Source of the DNA: Chrysemys picta bellii
Lineage: Eukaryota > Chordata > Testudines > Emydidae
Assembly (NCBI RefSeq): GCF_011386835.1
Contig: NC_088796.1
Span: 32,443,011-32,507,010 of the forward strand
Direction of reading: 5' to 3'
Length of the DNA stretch: 64,000 nt
Shown: piece by piece, positions 46,886-57,459 of the stretch
Layout: each line of letters opens with the position of its first letter
Position numbering within the stretch: position 1 is the stretch's first letter
Program-made: the position numbers and the translations under genes
The notes under the pieces: generated by a model
The model's database searches: none
What the model was told of the DNA's origin: nothing
Seen by the model: the letters and a program-made list of their open reading frames with translations, nothing else

Positions 46886-49407
46886 TTTGACCTCTACCTT
46901 GCAATGAGGTCTACCCACAAAGAGCTCGTTGTAGGATCAGGACCTGAGGCTACAATCCAGCAATGATATTATTCATGCAAAAGGATCTTTATATCCATTG
47001 GGATCCCCCTGCAGAATCAGTATCTAACACAGAAAAATATAGCACATAAGTGAATAGTTGGGAAAAAAAAGGAAGGTAACACTGTTACTAGAGGGATCAG
47101 TACAGGCATCATTAAAGAGGTTATTTTAGGAGAAGAGTGAGGAAAATATTCATTATTTCTGTTTCACAGAGCTGGTCAACATTTGTGACATTTTTTCCCC
47201 TCAAAATATTGCCTATTTCTAAGACAATTATTTTCATGTTGATATTTAAAACCTCTCTTTTCCACATTTTTTCTGTAATTTTGACCAATCTTTTTATCAA
47301 TATAATTCTATTTTTTCTTAAATTGTAATTTGTTTGAAACAAAACCTGATGTTCAGTAAAAAACATATTTTTTGGGAAGTCAAGTTTCAACAATGACTTT
47401 GAAAACAAAAAATTAGTAACATTTTTATTAGAATTCCAGCCAGAGAAAAAGTCAAGCTCTTAGAAATGTTACAGAACAAGAAGTAGGAACATTTGGACAT
47501 GGCCTGGACATGCAAAGCAAGAGACAGGAAAGAATGAAAGATGACTTCCATTCTGTGTACTTGAGTGACAGCGGAGATAAGTGCTGGTGTCAACAATAAC
47601 AGCGTTCAGGAGGGAGGGAGGACCAAAGCAAATTCTCAATCCACCTCAGCTCTGATCACAGCTGACAAAGGGGCCCGTAGGGCAGTGATTGCAGCTCACT
47701 GATCTTGAGTCACCCAACCTCAATGCAAGTTAGAGCTGCAGGGGACTTACTCCTGCAGAGGTTGGCCACACAGCAATGCATTGCTTTGCCACATTCCCTA
47801 CTCATCCTTGCCTGCAGATTGCCCCAACACTCTCCTCCACTCCACTATGCCAGAGGTGGAGAAGCATCTTTATAGGAGACTCCTCCTTCATCTTTTCACT
47901 GGCAGAGAGTTCCCCTTCCCAGAGGTAATTCTCCCCTGCCATCTCTGGGTGCTCTAAATCCACTTTTTACCTCTTACTTGGCATATAGTGGATGTCAGAG
48001 AATTCAGCCTTAGGAGTTCAATTTTAGCCATGTTACGTTTCACTTGACAATGAAATATCCAGGGGGAGATGCAAGACAGAGAGGCTGAGATACGGGACTG
48101 GATACAGGGAGACAGGTGAGGAGTGAAAACAATTAGGAGTTGTAAGGAGAAAGGATATTGAGAAAAACACAAAGCAAACTTTTTGAACTATGCTAAAAGG
48201 TTCACTTTAGAAGGGAAAGGATGGTTATTATTATATAATGGATTAGATTATTTTTCCTTTAAATAGACCTTCTAGTGTGGGCTTTTAAAGACTCCTGGGC
48301 TTCAGGCATCATATGTATGATGTGTCACACTTTAATATGTCGGTGCATTTGAAAAGGCACAATGGGTCTCGCACTGAAGGGTGCTGTGCCCCTACAGTTA
48401 GACCTACAATAGTGCAGTAATTAGTGTGATTTTCTTACCTTGTTATTGTTTAGGCACTTGGTGCTGAGTGGAATTTTATAGAGGAGAAATGTTTTATCTG
48501 GCTCTGCTGTTAATATAAAACATGAAGTTAGGGAATAGCTTTGCCTTTCTCTTGAAAATCATGTGAGCTTGAAGGAAAAATGTTTATTATTTTTAAATTT
48601 CTAGTCAAGCAAATAACAGGGCAAGTGGGGTATGATTTTTACTAAAAATGGTTTGGCAGCGAATCCATCACCCCTAAATTCAGATGCTGTGTATTTAGAT
48701 AATGTGACATATCACCAATTGTGACTAAGCCTTGCTCAGTGGAACTTTAGAGGATATAACTGTGTCACAAAGGTATGTTCTAATTATGCTAATCATTGTG
48801 CCCTGACATTCAGAGAAGTCACTCTATATTCATCAGCAGCAAGAGAAGTGTCAGAACAGCATGCCCCTACTTGGCTACTTCCTTAATAGCATACTGGCTT
48901 CTGTCACAAACTGAGTGTCCTGTTCCCATGCAGTTTGACTAATTTTACTGGTCCTACAATTATTTTGTCATTGTGATGGCTGAAGGGTGCTCTACAAAGA
49001 AACCGAGGTTTTTTTTTTCCATACTGTTGGTGGTGCCTAGGAGCACTTAGAAGCAGATATTCTAATTTTTTTATACATTTTGCCAAATAAGAACATAAAA
49101 TACATGGGAAAAGGACCAGCAAAATAGAAATCACTAGAAGCTTCAGTATAGTAGGCCGTCTTTATAACTACTTTCTGTACAATGGAGAAAGGAGGGAAAA
49201 ATAGAGGCAAAATGTAGATTATTAGCAGGAATTTATATAGTAGGCTATCTTTACAGTTATCTTTATATATGATCTTATATAATATTAGTATGAACCTGTT
49301 AATTTCCCTTTTGGAAAGTTCCATAGGACTTAAAATTATAACCTTTCTTAAGCTTTCTGTGCCGCTCCCTATGAAATTTAGTAGAAAATTACATCTCTGC
49401 TGCAAAA
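46886..49407. other. Unassigned non-coding DNA
   Basis: Nothing recognised. Short frames at 47121-47408 and 48904-49405 have no recognisable domain. Bases 47630-47960 are somewhat GC-richer but show no motif I know. Confidence 0.5.
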
Positions 49408-49415
49408 GTCTATAG

Positions 49416-50044
49416 CAGGGGTAGGCAACCTATGGCACGCGTGCCGAAGGCAGCACGCGGGCTGATTTTCAGTGGCACTCACACTGCCCGGGTCCTGGCC
49501 ACCGGTCTGGGGGTCTCTGCATTTTAATTTAATTTTAAATGAAGCTTCTTAAACATTTTAAAAACCTTATTTACTTTCCATACAACAATAGTTTAGTTAT
49601 ATATCAGGGGTCGGCAACCTTTCAGAAGTGGTGTGCTGAGTCTTCATTTATTCACTCTGATTTAAGGTTTCACGTGCCAGTAATACATTTTAACATTTTA
49701 GAAGGTCTCTTTCTATAAGTCTATAATATATAACTAAACTATTGTTGTATGCAAAGTAAATAAGTTTTTTTAAATGTTTAAGAAGCTTCATTTAAAATTA
49801 AATTAAAATGCAGAGCCCCCCGGACCGGTGGCCAGGACCCGGGCAGTGTGAGTACCACTGAAAATCAGCTTGCGTGCCGCCTTCGGCACGCGTGCCATAG
49901 GTTGCCTACCCCTGTTATATATTATAGACTTATAGAAAAAGACCTTCTAAAAACGTTAAAATATATTACTGGCACGTGAAACCTTAACTTAGAGCGAATA
50001 AATCAAGCCTCAGCACACCACTTCGGAAAGGTTGCCGACCCCTG
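49416..50044 (-). mobile_element. hAT MITE, host copy of a self-nested pair
   Basis: The element is in two pieces, 49416-49604 and 49923-50044, together 311 bp. Its ends are caggggtaggcaacc and ggttgccgacccctg. The target duplication gtctatag is exact (49408-49415 and 50045-50052). A second element of the same family and almost the same length (310 bp) in opposite orientation is inserted in it at 49605-49914. Strand is relative to the inner copy. Non-autonomous. Confidence 0.95.
49605..49914 (+). mobile_element. hAT MITE, inner copy of a self-nested pair
   Basis: 310 bp from caggggtcggcaacc to ggttgcctacccctg. Its target duplication ttatatat is exact (49597-49604 and 49915-49922). Sequence matches the reverse complement of the outer copy: the 'gcacgcgtgcc', 'gattttcagtgg', 'cactgcccgggtcctggcc' and 'ttaatttaattttaaatg' blocks all recur inverted. 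No open frame of significance. Confidence 0.95.
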
Positions 50045-50052
50045 GTCTATAG

Positions 50053-51524
50053 GATGGTTCAAACAACCAATAGAAAGACATCATTATATATTACACTCTA
50101 TAGCCAGGATTTGCAAAAATGACTAGTGATTTTGAGAGCCTCAGTTTTTGCATGCCCAGCTTGCACTATGCTTTAAAGAGGACTGATTTTCATATAGTGC
50201 TGGGTACTCACCCCCCCCCACACACACACACACTACAATCACACACTTTTGAAGTGTTTGGAGTTGGGTGCCCCAAATCACTAGTAACTTTTCTTTTAAT
50301 GTAATTTCTATAGGATCCTGGTAAGTTTAAAATAAAGCCCCATTGATTTAATTCCTATTAAATTCATGGTCCTCCCCCATCATGTGGGTCAGTATGAAAT
50401 TTATTGGATTTTTATGATATAATGAGCTTAGACTACTTTCTAATCATATTTTGGACTAATTGTGAAGTGCATCACAAATTTGTTGCTTAAATAGGGTCTG
50501 GTGCATAATTTGAAGTGTGTATGTGTGTGGGAGAGAGAGGACAAAATATGAACTACAGAGCAAATCTTGTGTGCCTCCCCCAAACATCCCTGTACAAGAG
50601 GGTGGGATTAGACCCTGAAGACACACCTCAGAAAAGTATAGAGGCTGTGGACGCTTTGGAAAAGCTCTCCTAATCCTGCTCTCCCTCCCCATTGCAGAAC
50701 AGTACGGTCCTGCTTTTGCTGGATTTAGGCCCCAAACCAATTCCCTTACTGCCTCCCATGGCATGGCAGTGAGGAGAGGTAAAAAGCCCCAAGTGACACA
50801 AAAAAGTATCAAAGCCATGTTAGTTTCCTTGGTATCCTTTGTGCTGCTATGAAAGCATTCAGATCAATATGACTGTATCCATTCATTGTTTACCCAGAAA
50901 ATAATTTATTTGTGGACCAATTTAGGATTCTATTCTGTTTTCAATGCAGGAAATCAACCATCAAGATAAATAATAAAAACACACCAAACTATGTTAATCC
51001 TCTACTTACTCATCTGTGGTAGAGATTTAAGTGGAAATTTAATATGGATATTGCTGGAGGCTGAACAGGAGCCAAACTAATTCTGTAAAAGTGCTCTATC
51101 TACATATTAACTACTGTAACTGCCTAGAGATGAAATCCTATTTACTTTACCCCACAGACATCTGAGGGGATTCTGTTTCCCAATCTTTTCATAGCTTTTC
51201 AAATGTATTATCATGTTTGGTTTTGTTCTTGCCTAACCTGATGTTTTGAATGATGTTCCACTCAGTCAAATTTCAGGAGTGCTTTTCTGAAAATATTTTA
51301 AAGAAATTGGATTTTAAGTTTACATCACTCAATGGTTTGCCTATTTAATTATGAATTTCAGCAGAGGAAATAAGTAACTTCTAATTAAACCAGCTGTCTT
51401 CAATACCATAATGGTTTCTCATGATTTTAAATCAAGCAGGGTTCTGAAATGCTGGATCCGGATATCGTTCCTCATGATGTAGTTTAAGGATACAATATAG
51501 CATCAGAGGCTAAAATTTGTATAG
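50053..51524. other. Unassigned DNA with a C-run and CA microsatellite
   Basis: Bases 50211-50234 are a run of C followed by about seven CA units. A GC-richer patch at 50560-50760 contains a 120-codon minus-strand frame (50456-50818) with no recognisable domain. Otherwise nothing seen. Confidence 0.5.
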
Positions 51525-51936
51525 ATGATATTTAGGGCTGTCAATTAATCGCAGTTATCTCACGTGATTAACTAAAAAAATTAATTGTGATTAAAAAAAT
51601 TAATCGCAATTAATCACACTTAATAGAATACCAACTGAAATGTATTAAATATTTTTGGATGTTTTTCTACATTTTCAATATTGATTTCAATTACAACACA
51701 GAATATGAAGTGCACAGTGCTCACTTTATATTATTCTTTTTTATTACAAATATTTGCACTGTAAAAATGATAAACAAAAGAAATAGTATTTTTCAGTTCA
51801 CCCAAACAAGTACTGAAGTGCAATCTCTTTATCGTGAAAGTGTAACTTGGAAATGCAGATTTTTTTTTTTTGGTTACATAACTGCACTCAAAAACAAAAC
51901 AGTGTAAAACTTTAGAGCCTACAAGTCTACTCAGTC

Positions 51937-52308
51937 CTACTTCTTATTCTGCCAAGCGCTAAGACAAACAAGCTTGTTTACATCGACGGGAGATACTGCT
52001 GCCTGCTTCTTATTTACAATGTCACCTGAAAGTGAGAACAAGCATTCACATGGAACTTTTGTAGCTGGCGTTGCAAGGTATTTACATGTCAGATATGCTA
52101 ACCATTCGTATTCCCCTTCATGCTTCAGCCACCATTCCAGAGGACATGCTTCCATACTGATGATGCTCATTAAAAAAAATAATGGGTAAATTACATTTGT
52201 GACTGTACTCCTTGGAGGGAGAATTGTAGGACTCCATTCTGTTTTACCCGCATTCTGCATATATTTCATGCTGTAGCAGTCTTGGATGATGACCCAGCAC
52301 ATGTTCAT
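51937..52308 (-). pseudogene. hAT transposase C-terminal domain, inverted arm
   Basis: 123 open codons on the minus strand. The C-terminal 77 are the hAT dimerisation domain: MSIISMEACPLEWW, CKYLATPATKVPCECLFSLS, then GDIVNKK and the end WQNKK. The first ~45 residues are read from the central junction and match no transposase segment. It lacks the zinc finger and catalytic core. Confidence 0.85.
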
Positions 52309-52329
52309 TTTAAGAACACTTTCACAGTA

Positions 52330-52795
52330 GATTTGACAATATGCAAAGAAGGTACCAATGTAAAATTTCTAAAAATAGCTTGACACAAGGTTTAAGAATC
52401 CGAAGTGCCATCCAAAATCTGAAAGGGATGAGGTGTGGAGCATGCTTTTAGAAGTCTTAAAAGATCAACACTCTGATGCCAAAACTACAGAACTCAAACC
52501 ACCAAAAAAGAAAATCCATCTTCTGTGGTGGCATCTGACTCAGATGATGAAAATGAACATGCATCAGTCTACACTGCTTTGGATCATTATGAAGCAGAAC
52601 CCATCATGAGCATGGAAGCATGTCCTCTGGAATGGTGATTGAAGCATAGATATCTTGCAATGCCAGCTACAACAGTGCCATGCGAACACCTGATCCTACT
52701 TTCAGGTGACATTGTAAACAAGAAGCAGGCGGAATTATCTTCTGCAAATTGTAACCAACTTTGTTTATCTTAGTGATTGGCTGACCAAGAAGTAG
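52330..52795 (+). pseudogene. Decayed hAT transposase C-terminal fragment
   Basis: Plus-strand counterpart of 15763-16407. It keeps recognisable DNA blocks ('gaaggtaccaatgt', 'aggtttaagaatccgaagtg', 'catggaagcatgtcctctgg') but has small deletions, a stop where CPLEWW should follow (tggtga near 52634) and a missing segment before 'tatcttgcaatgccagc'. No usable frame. Confidence 0.75.
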
Positions 52796-53174
52796 GACTG
52801 AGTGGACTTGTAGGGTCTAAAGTTTTACATTGTTTTATTTTTGAATGCAGGTTTTTCTTGTACATAATTCTACATTTGTAAGTTGAACTTTCATGATAAA
52901 GAGATTACACTACAGTACTCGTATGAGGTGAATTTATTTTTTTTATTGTAGAAATATTTGCAATAAAAAATAAATAAAAAGTGAGCACTGTACACTTTGT
53001 ATGTTGTGTTGTAATTGAAATCAATATATTTGAAAATGTAGTAAACATCCAAAAATATTTCAAATAAATGGTATTCTATTGTTGTTTAACAGTGTGATTA
53101 ATTGTGATTAATGTTTTTAATCACGCGATTAATCGCGATTAATTTTTTAATCGCTTGACAGCCCTAATGATAGT

Positions 53175-55275
53175 ACAACTAGTTTTCTTAGGCTGAACCT
53201 AGTTGTCAAGTTTAGTAACAATTTTCTTTATTAGACTGATAAAAAATGTGGGGTTGCCAAACTGAATTCTGTCAGACAATGAAATTGTACACTGCACCTC
53301 TCATTGTACCTACTTCATCCACTGTATTACATCAAACTATACAGTGCTAAACATGCCTAGTAAAAGCATTACATTACCTAGCTCCATAATGAATTTTGTT
53401 AATGCTGAATCTGAACTTTGCAGTTGGTATTGAATCCATAATGAGGTGACTGAAAATCACAGCTGCAAAGCCCTCCAAAGTTTATGGAGTTTCTCATATG
53501 AATCCAGTCACAGTTTTTGCCTCAGACTCATCTCTGTCAAGAATATATGTGCTACACTTTCAAAGAAAACATCCTTTTGTAGGGTTGGTGTAATATGCCT
53601 TTCAGTACAAAGAAAACTGAAAAATGAGCCAAAACTCCCACTGAGCAGGATCGAGCCTCAACTTCATAATTATCACATCTATCACATCACAGCATTATCC
53701 ACATCTAGGTCCATATATTTCCCCCAATATGATGTCCAGCTCCTATTGATATTAATGGAAGTTGTACTCTTAGATCAAGGAAAGCTTAAGAATTCTTATT
53801 TTCAGAAAAGCCTTATGCTAAAGATGCACTAAATAAAGTTGGACCTGTGGTTACCACATTTGTAAATAAATACCATTCCCAGTAATTGTGCCAAAACTAC
53901 CTTAGAAAAATGTTAATGAAGACTCTAGTATCAAAACTATATTATGCAGAACCTATATGAACAATATAGTAGTACTTTATTTCAGCTTTGAAGTAATGTA
54001 GCAACTAAATGGGAAAAGAAACTACTCCCCCCACCAAAATATTAATAAAAATACAAAAAACCAATGTCCTGCCAAAGAAATTGTGTCATTGAGAAATTCA
54101 CCGTTGTATTTTATCATGTTCTCAGGGGATGGCATAATGCCGTCAGGAGCCAACTGCCAATCCATGCATACACTGAGGAACTACTGCCAAATGACAAAAT
54201 AACATCTTTTGCTAGCACTGCTGATGCTGTCATTCTAATAACCATGGAACTATTCACAATGTTGCTTTTTTCAATTCAAAAGGATTAAGACTTCTTCAGG
54301 GATCTGGAAATCATAAAATATGCTGCATATCACACAGCATTTCATCAAAAAGTCTTGAGAATTCATGACAAACTCCTGTCATCTTTAATGAATGCAAGGG
54401 TGACATCAGTAGCCACATGAGATACAAATATTCCAGGGGTACTATTGTAATTGCAGGCTATTTTCTAGTTAACATAGTTCTTAGCAATGAAAAGTGTTTC
54501 CTCTGTAAAATTGAGCAAACCAGAAGTTACATGCTTCCTAAGACAAATGATATGGCTAGATCTTGGAAAAGCACAAGTAATTTATACTCCATTGGAGGAG
54601 TATTATATAAAATAAGCTTAAGCTTTGAATTAAAAATACAAAGAAACTGATACTAGAATGGCTCTTCATGCTGAAAAAATAGGAAACTTTTATGCACCGT
54701 TTCCAACTCCCAAAATTTTATCACAGGTCTTATGATATTTGGCATCTTATAACTCCAGCTCCTGGAGTCATGTGATTATATGAGACGCTCAGCTTTCATT
54801 AAAAAAAAATACATTTCTGGCCTAAATTCTGCATGAAATTCAGAGTTCTTTCTACTTTCAAGTTGCTATGGCACCTAATTCCTACCTAGAGTTTTACCAT
54901 TATTTCCTTCTACAGCCTCTGCTTCCTCAGCCTTTTGGAGCCTGCTCTTTGTCTTGCTTCTATCTTCTTGCATGCTACCCCATACTATGTCTGGAAGAGC
55001 CTCTCAATTAGCGTACCTAAAGCTCATTAAACCCACATGTGCTATGATTCATTCCACCTACACTAATCAGCTGTCTTTGTTACATTATACTGCATTAAGC
55101 CAGGTTCTGCCTTTTTGACTGTAAGTCTCTCAGGTTAGGGAACCTGCTATTTGTTTTACACAACTCTCCAGTTTAAGAACTCTGTATACTAATGACACCT
55201 TATAAATAATAATAAATAGTAATGCAAAATGAACTTGTGGTCTCAGATTCACAGGGGACAAATCAGACAGATAGT
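53175..55275. other. Unassigned AT-rich DNA
   Basis: No gene recognised. A 128-codon frame at 53446-53832 has no recognisable domain. No confident repeat. Confidence 0.5.
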
Positions 55276-55395
55276 AGAATAATTTGGATACAGGTGGTAT
55301 ATAGGGACCTGTGCTCGGTCGGGGGGGGACTGTATATGCACATACAATTATACAGCACATGAGGTACTATTAAATAATCAATATTTATAATTACC
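55276..55395 (+). repeat. ~120-bp direct repeat, copy 1
   Basis: Shares with 56452-56572 the ordered blocks 'agaataatttggat', 'tatataggg', 'ggtcgggg', 'gtatatgcacatacaat', 'acagcacatgaggta' and 'tattaaataat'. The two copies are 1,176 bp apart in the same orientation. No terminal inverted repeats or coding frames seen. Confidence 0.8.
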
Positions 55396-55486
55396 TCACA
55401 AAAACTACCACCACAGGACAGCTATGGTTAGCAATAACTGGCACTCTTCTTGGCAACGTTAACAGACAGGTCAGGGCTAAAATGCT

Positions 55487-55611
55487 CAGTCCAACAAAGA
55501 ACTTAAGTACGTGCTTCAGTTTAAGCCCCTGAGGAGTCCCATTGATTTCAGTTGAACTCCTCAGATGCTTAAAGCTGAGCATGTGCTTCAGTGCATCACT
55601 GAACTGGAGCC
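55487..55611. mobile_element. Palindromic MITE (family of 1803-1919)
   Basis: The arms are 'caacaaagaacttaagtacg' and 'catgtgcttcagtgcatcac', with inner 'cttcagtttaagcccctgag' pairing with the complement 'ctcagatgcttaaagctgag'. The core is 'cccattgatttcagttg'. The right end 'gaactggagcc' corresponds to 'aactggggcc' of the first copy. Confidence 0.55.
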
Positions 55612-56451
55612 AGAGAGTTCAGCAACTTGCAGGGCTAATTAAACTCTTTGGGGATGTGGTTATATCTTTGCTTCTGTTCTGGAAGCACCCTTGGGGGAAC
55701 ATATATTTTCCTTTTTCTCCTATATTAAGGGATGGCCATCAATATCTGTCAGTCTTTATGCAAGCACTTGGCTTTGCAGTCTCTCAGTGATACCAATTGA
55801 ATATTTTCTTGACATCACTACAAGGTGACCAGGCTGAGGTTTCTGTGGGGTATGGCAAACTGCATTAAAATTACAAATGATCCCTCTAAGTTATAAGGGT
55901 TTTCCTGGTCCTGATTGCAGAGTAGGGGGTCTGTAGGGAAGTGTGTGATGTGGGTCTTATGCAGTCAGTCTGCAAAGAGCCAGCCTAGAGCAAGGTGGGG
56001 TAAATTGTGCCCCTCTGCCTTACAGAGCAGCCTGCTTTCTTTTTCCCTGTTTTTGGTTCTTGTGTATTAAGGTTCTGGATCTGAAGAAATAAACTGTTAC
56101 ATTTCAATCTTCTAGAAAAATAAAAAACATAAGAAATACTCATTTCTCTGTTTGTATACTGTGAAAATAAGTGTTCAAGACCTTCTTGTCTAAGGTTGAA
56201 CACAGGAAATAAAACTGCATCCCCATTTCCATTTACAAGTGATTTTTTTTTAGTATTTACTCTAAAGGACATCAGAGCAATTAATATAAGGGAAAGGTTT
56301 CAGTTAATTAATTATTGCATATATCTGCAGGGTGTGGATGCTGCAGTGAACTGGATGTACACATCATATGCACTGCCAAAATAGCATTTACTGGAGTCCA
56401 TATTCTTCTTGGGACTTCCCCCATTTATGCATTTTATTCTTGTTAATGTTA

Positions 56452-56572
56452 AGAATAATTTGGATGGGGACATTATATAGGGGGCCAATGCTTGGTCGGG
56501 GTGGCTGCATGTGTATATGCACATACAATGCACAGCACATGAGGTATTATTAAATAATAATTATATACACAT
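56452..56572 (+). repeat. ~120-bp direct repeat, copy 2
   Basis: Second copy of 55276-55395, diverged by substitutions and short indels. It ends about 95 bp before the solo LTR at 56667. See copy 1. Confidence 0.8.
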
Positions 56573-57173
56573 GCTAACATAGAACATTTGTCTTGCCCCA
56601 AAAAATTTGTTCTGAGGTTACATGCATAAATTCAGTAGTGATGGCGTTCTTCAGTCCCCTGCACGGTGTGACGTTGTGCAGTCTATATGGTTTTATAAAA
56701 ACATAATAAGTGAATATAATGTAACTGGAATCGTTTTATAAAAATATGATAATAAGTGAATATAATGTAACTGGAATATGCTTCATGCAAAAGGTCTCTT
56801 GTAAGGTATCATTACAAAGCTTATACTCTACTGAGTGTGATCATCCTATTTGTATAAATGTACCACTCTTGTATCTAAAACTAGAAATATGAAATATAAC
56901 TCTGCGGGCCTATTGTAATTATGCAAAGTGTGGGCCATTAATAATGGTTTGGAATCTTGATGACTCCCATTAACCAGGACCATTGTCTGCAGATGGCTGT
57001 GTTCTACCTGTGAGTCTTCCTGTATATGTGTGTGCTGGCAAGTGGGCAATGAAGTCTTACAGTGACATGTGATCATGTCACCTAAACTGGAATCCATCTT
57101 TAACCTGGTGCTTTTCCAGTGAGGGGGTGGTGGAAATCCACAGGAACAAAGGGTTCCCGCCTTATGCAAATGA

Positions 57174-57181
57174 TATATAAA
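57174..57181 (+). promoter_or_regulatory. TATA box of the solo LTR
   Basis: tatataaa, followed by ggggtg and 273 bp before the AATAAA signal. Typical spacing for a retroviral LTR. Whether it is still active cannot be judged. Confidence 0.6.
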
Positions 57182-57453
57182 GGGGTGAAAGAGAACAGAG
57201 GGGAGATAGGAACCATCATGAAGAATCCCCTAGCTATCACCTGAGCTGGAACAAGAGCTGTACCAGGGGAAAGAATTGTGCCCAGGCCTGGAAGGTGTCC
57301 AGTCTGAGAAAAAGCTTACTGAAGCATCTCTGAGAGTGAGATTATCTGTATTCAGTTTGATTAGATTCGCACATTTTATTTTATTTTGTTTGGTGACTTA
57401 CTTTGTTCTGTCTGTTACTACTTGGAACCTCTTAAATCCTATTTTCTGTATTT

Positions 57454-57459
57454 AATAAA
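57454..57459 (+). terminator. Polyadenylation signal of the solo LTR
   Basis: AATAAA within 'tttaataaaatcac', followed by a T-rich tract. It would mark the end of R in the LTR. Confidence 0.55.

Larger units (their letters stand above)
51533..53166. mobile_element. 1.6-kb foldback hAT element, copy 2
   Basis: The ends are tagggctgtc and the complementary gacagcccta. Flanking octamers atgatatt (51525-51532) and atgatagt (53167-53174) match at 7 of 8. The layout is the same as 15095-16692: a left arm with the transposase C-terminus on the minus strand, a central single-copy piece, and a right arm with the same domain on the plus strand. The right arm has lost about 36 bp near 52650. More decayed than copy 1 in the plus-strand frame. 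Confidence 0.93.

Noticed and set aside
50211..50234. C-run plus CA repeat as a possible regulatory Z-DNA element
   Set aside because: It is an ordinary short microsatellite.
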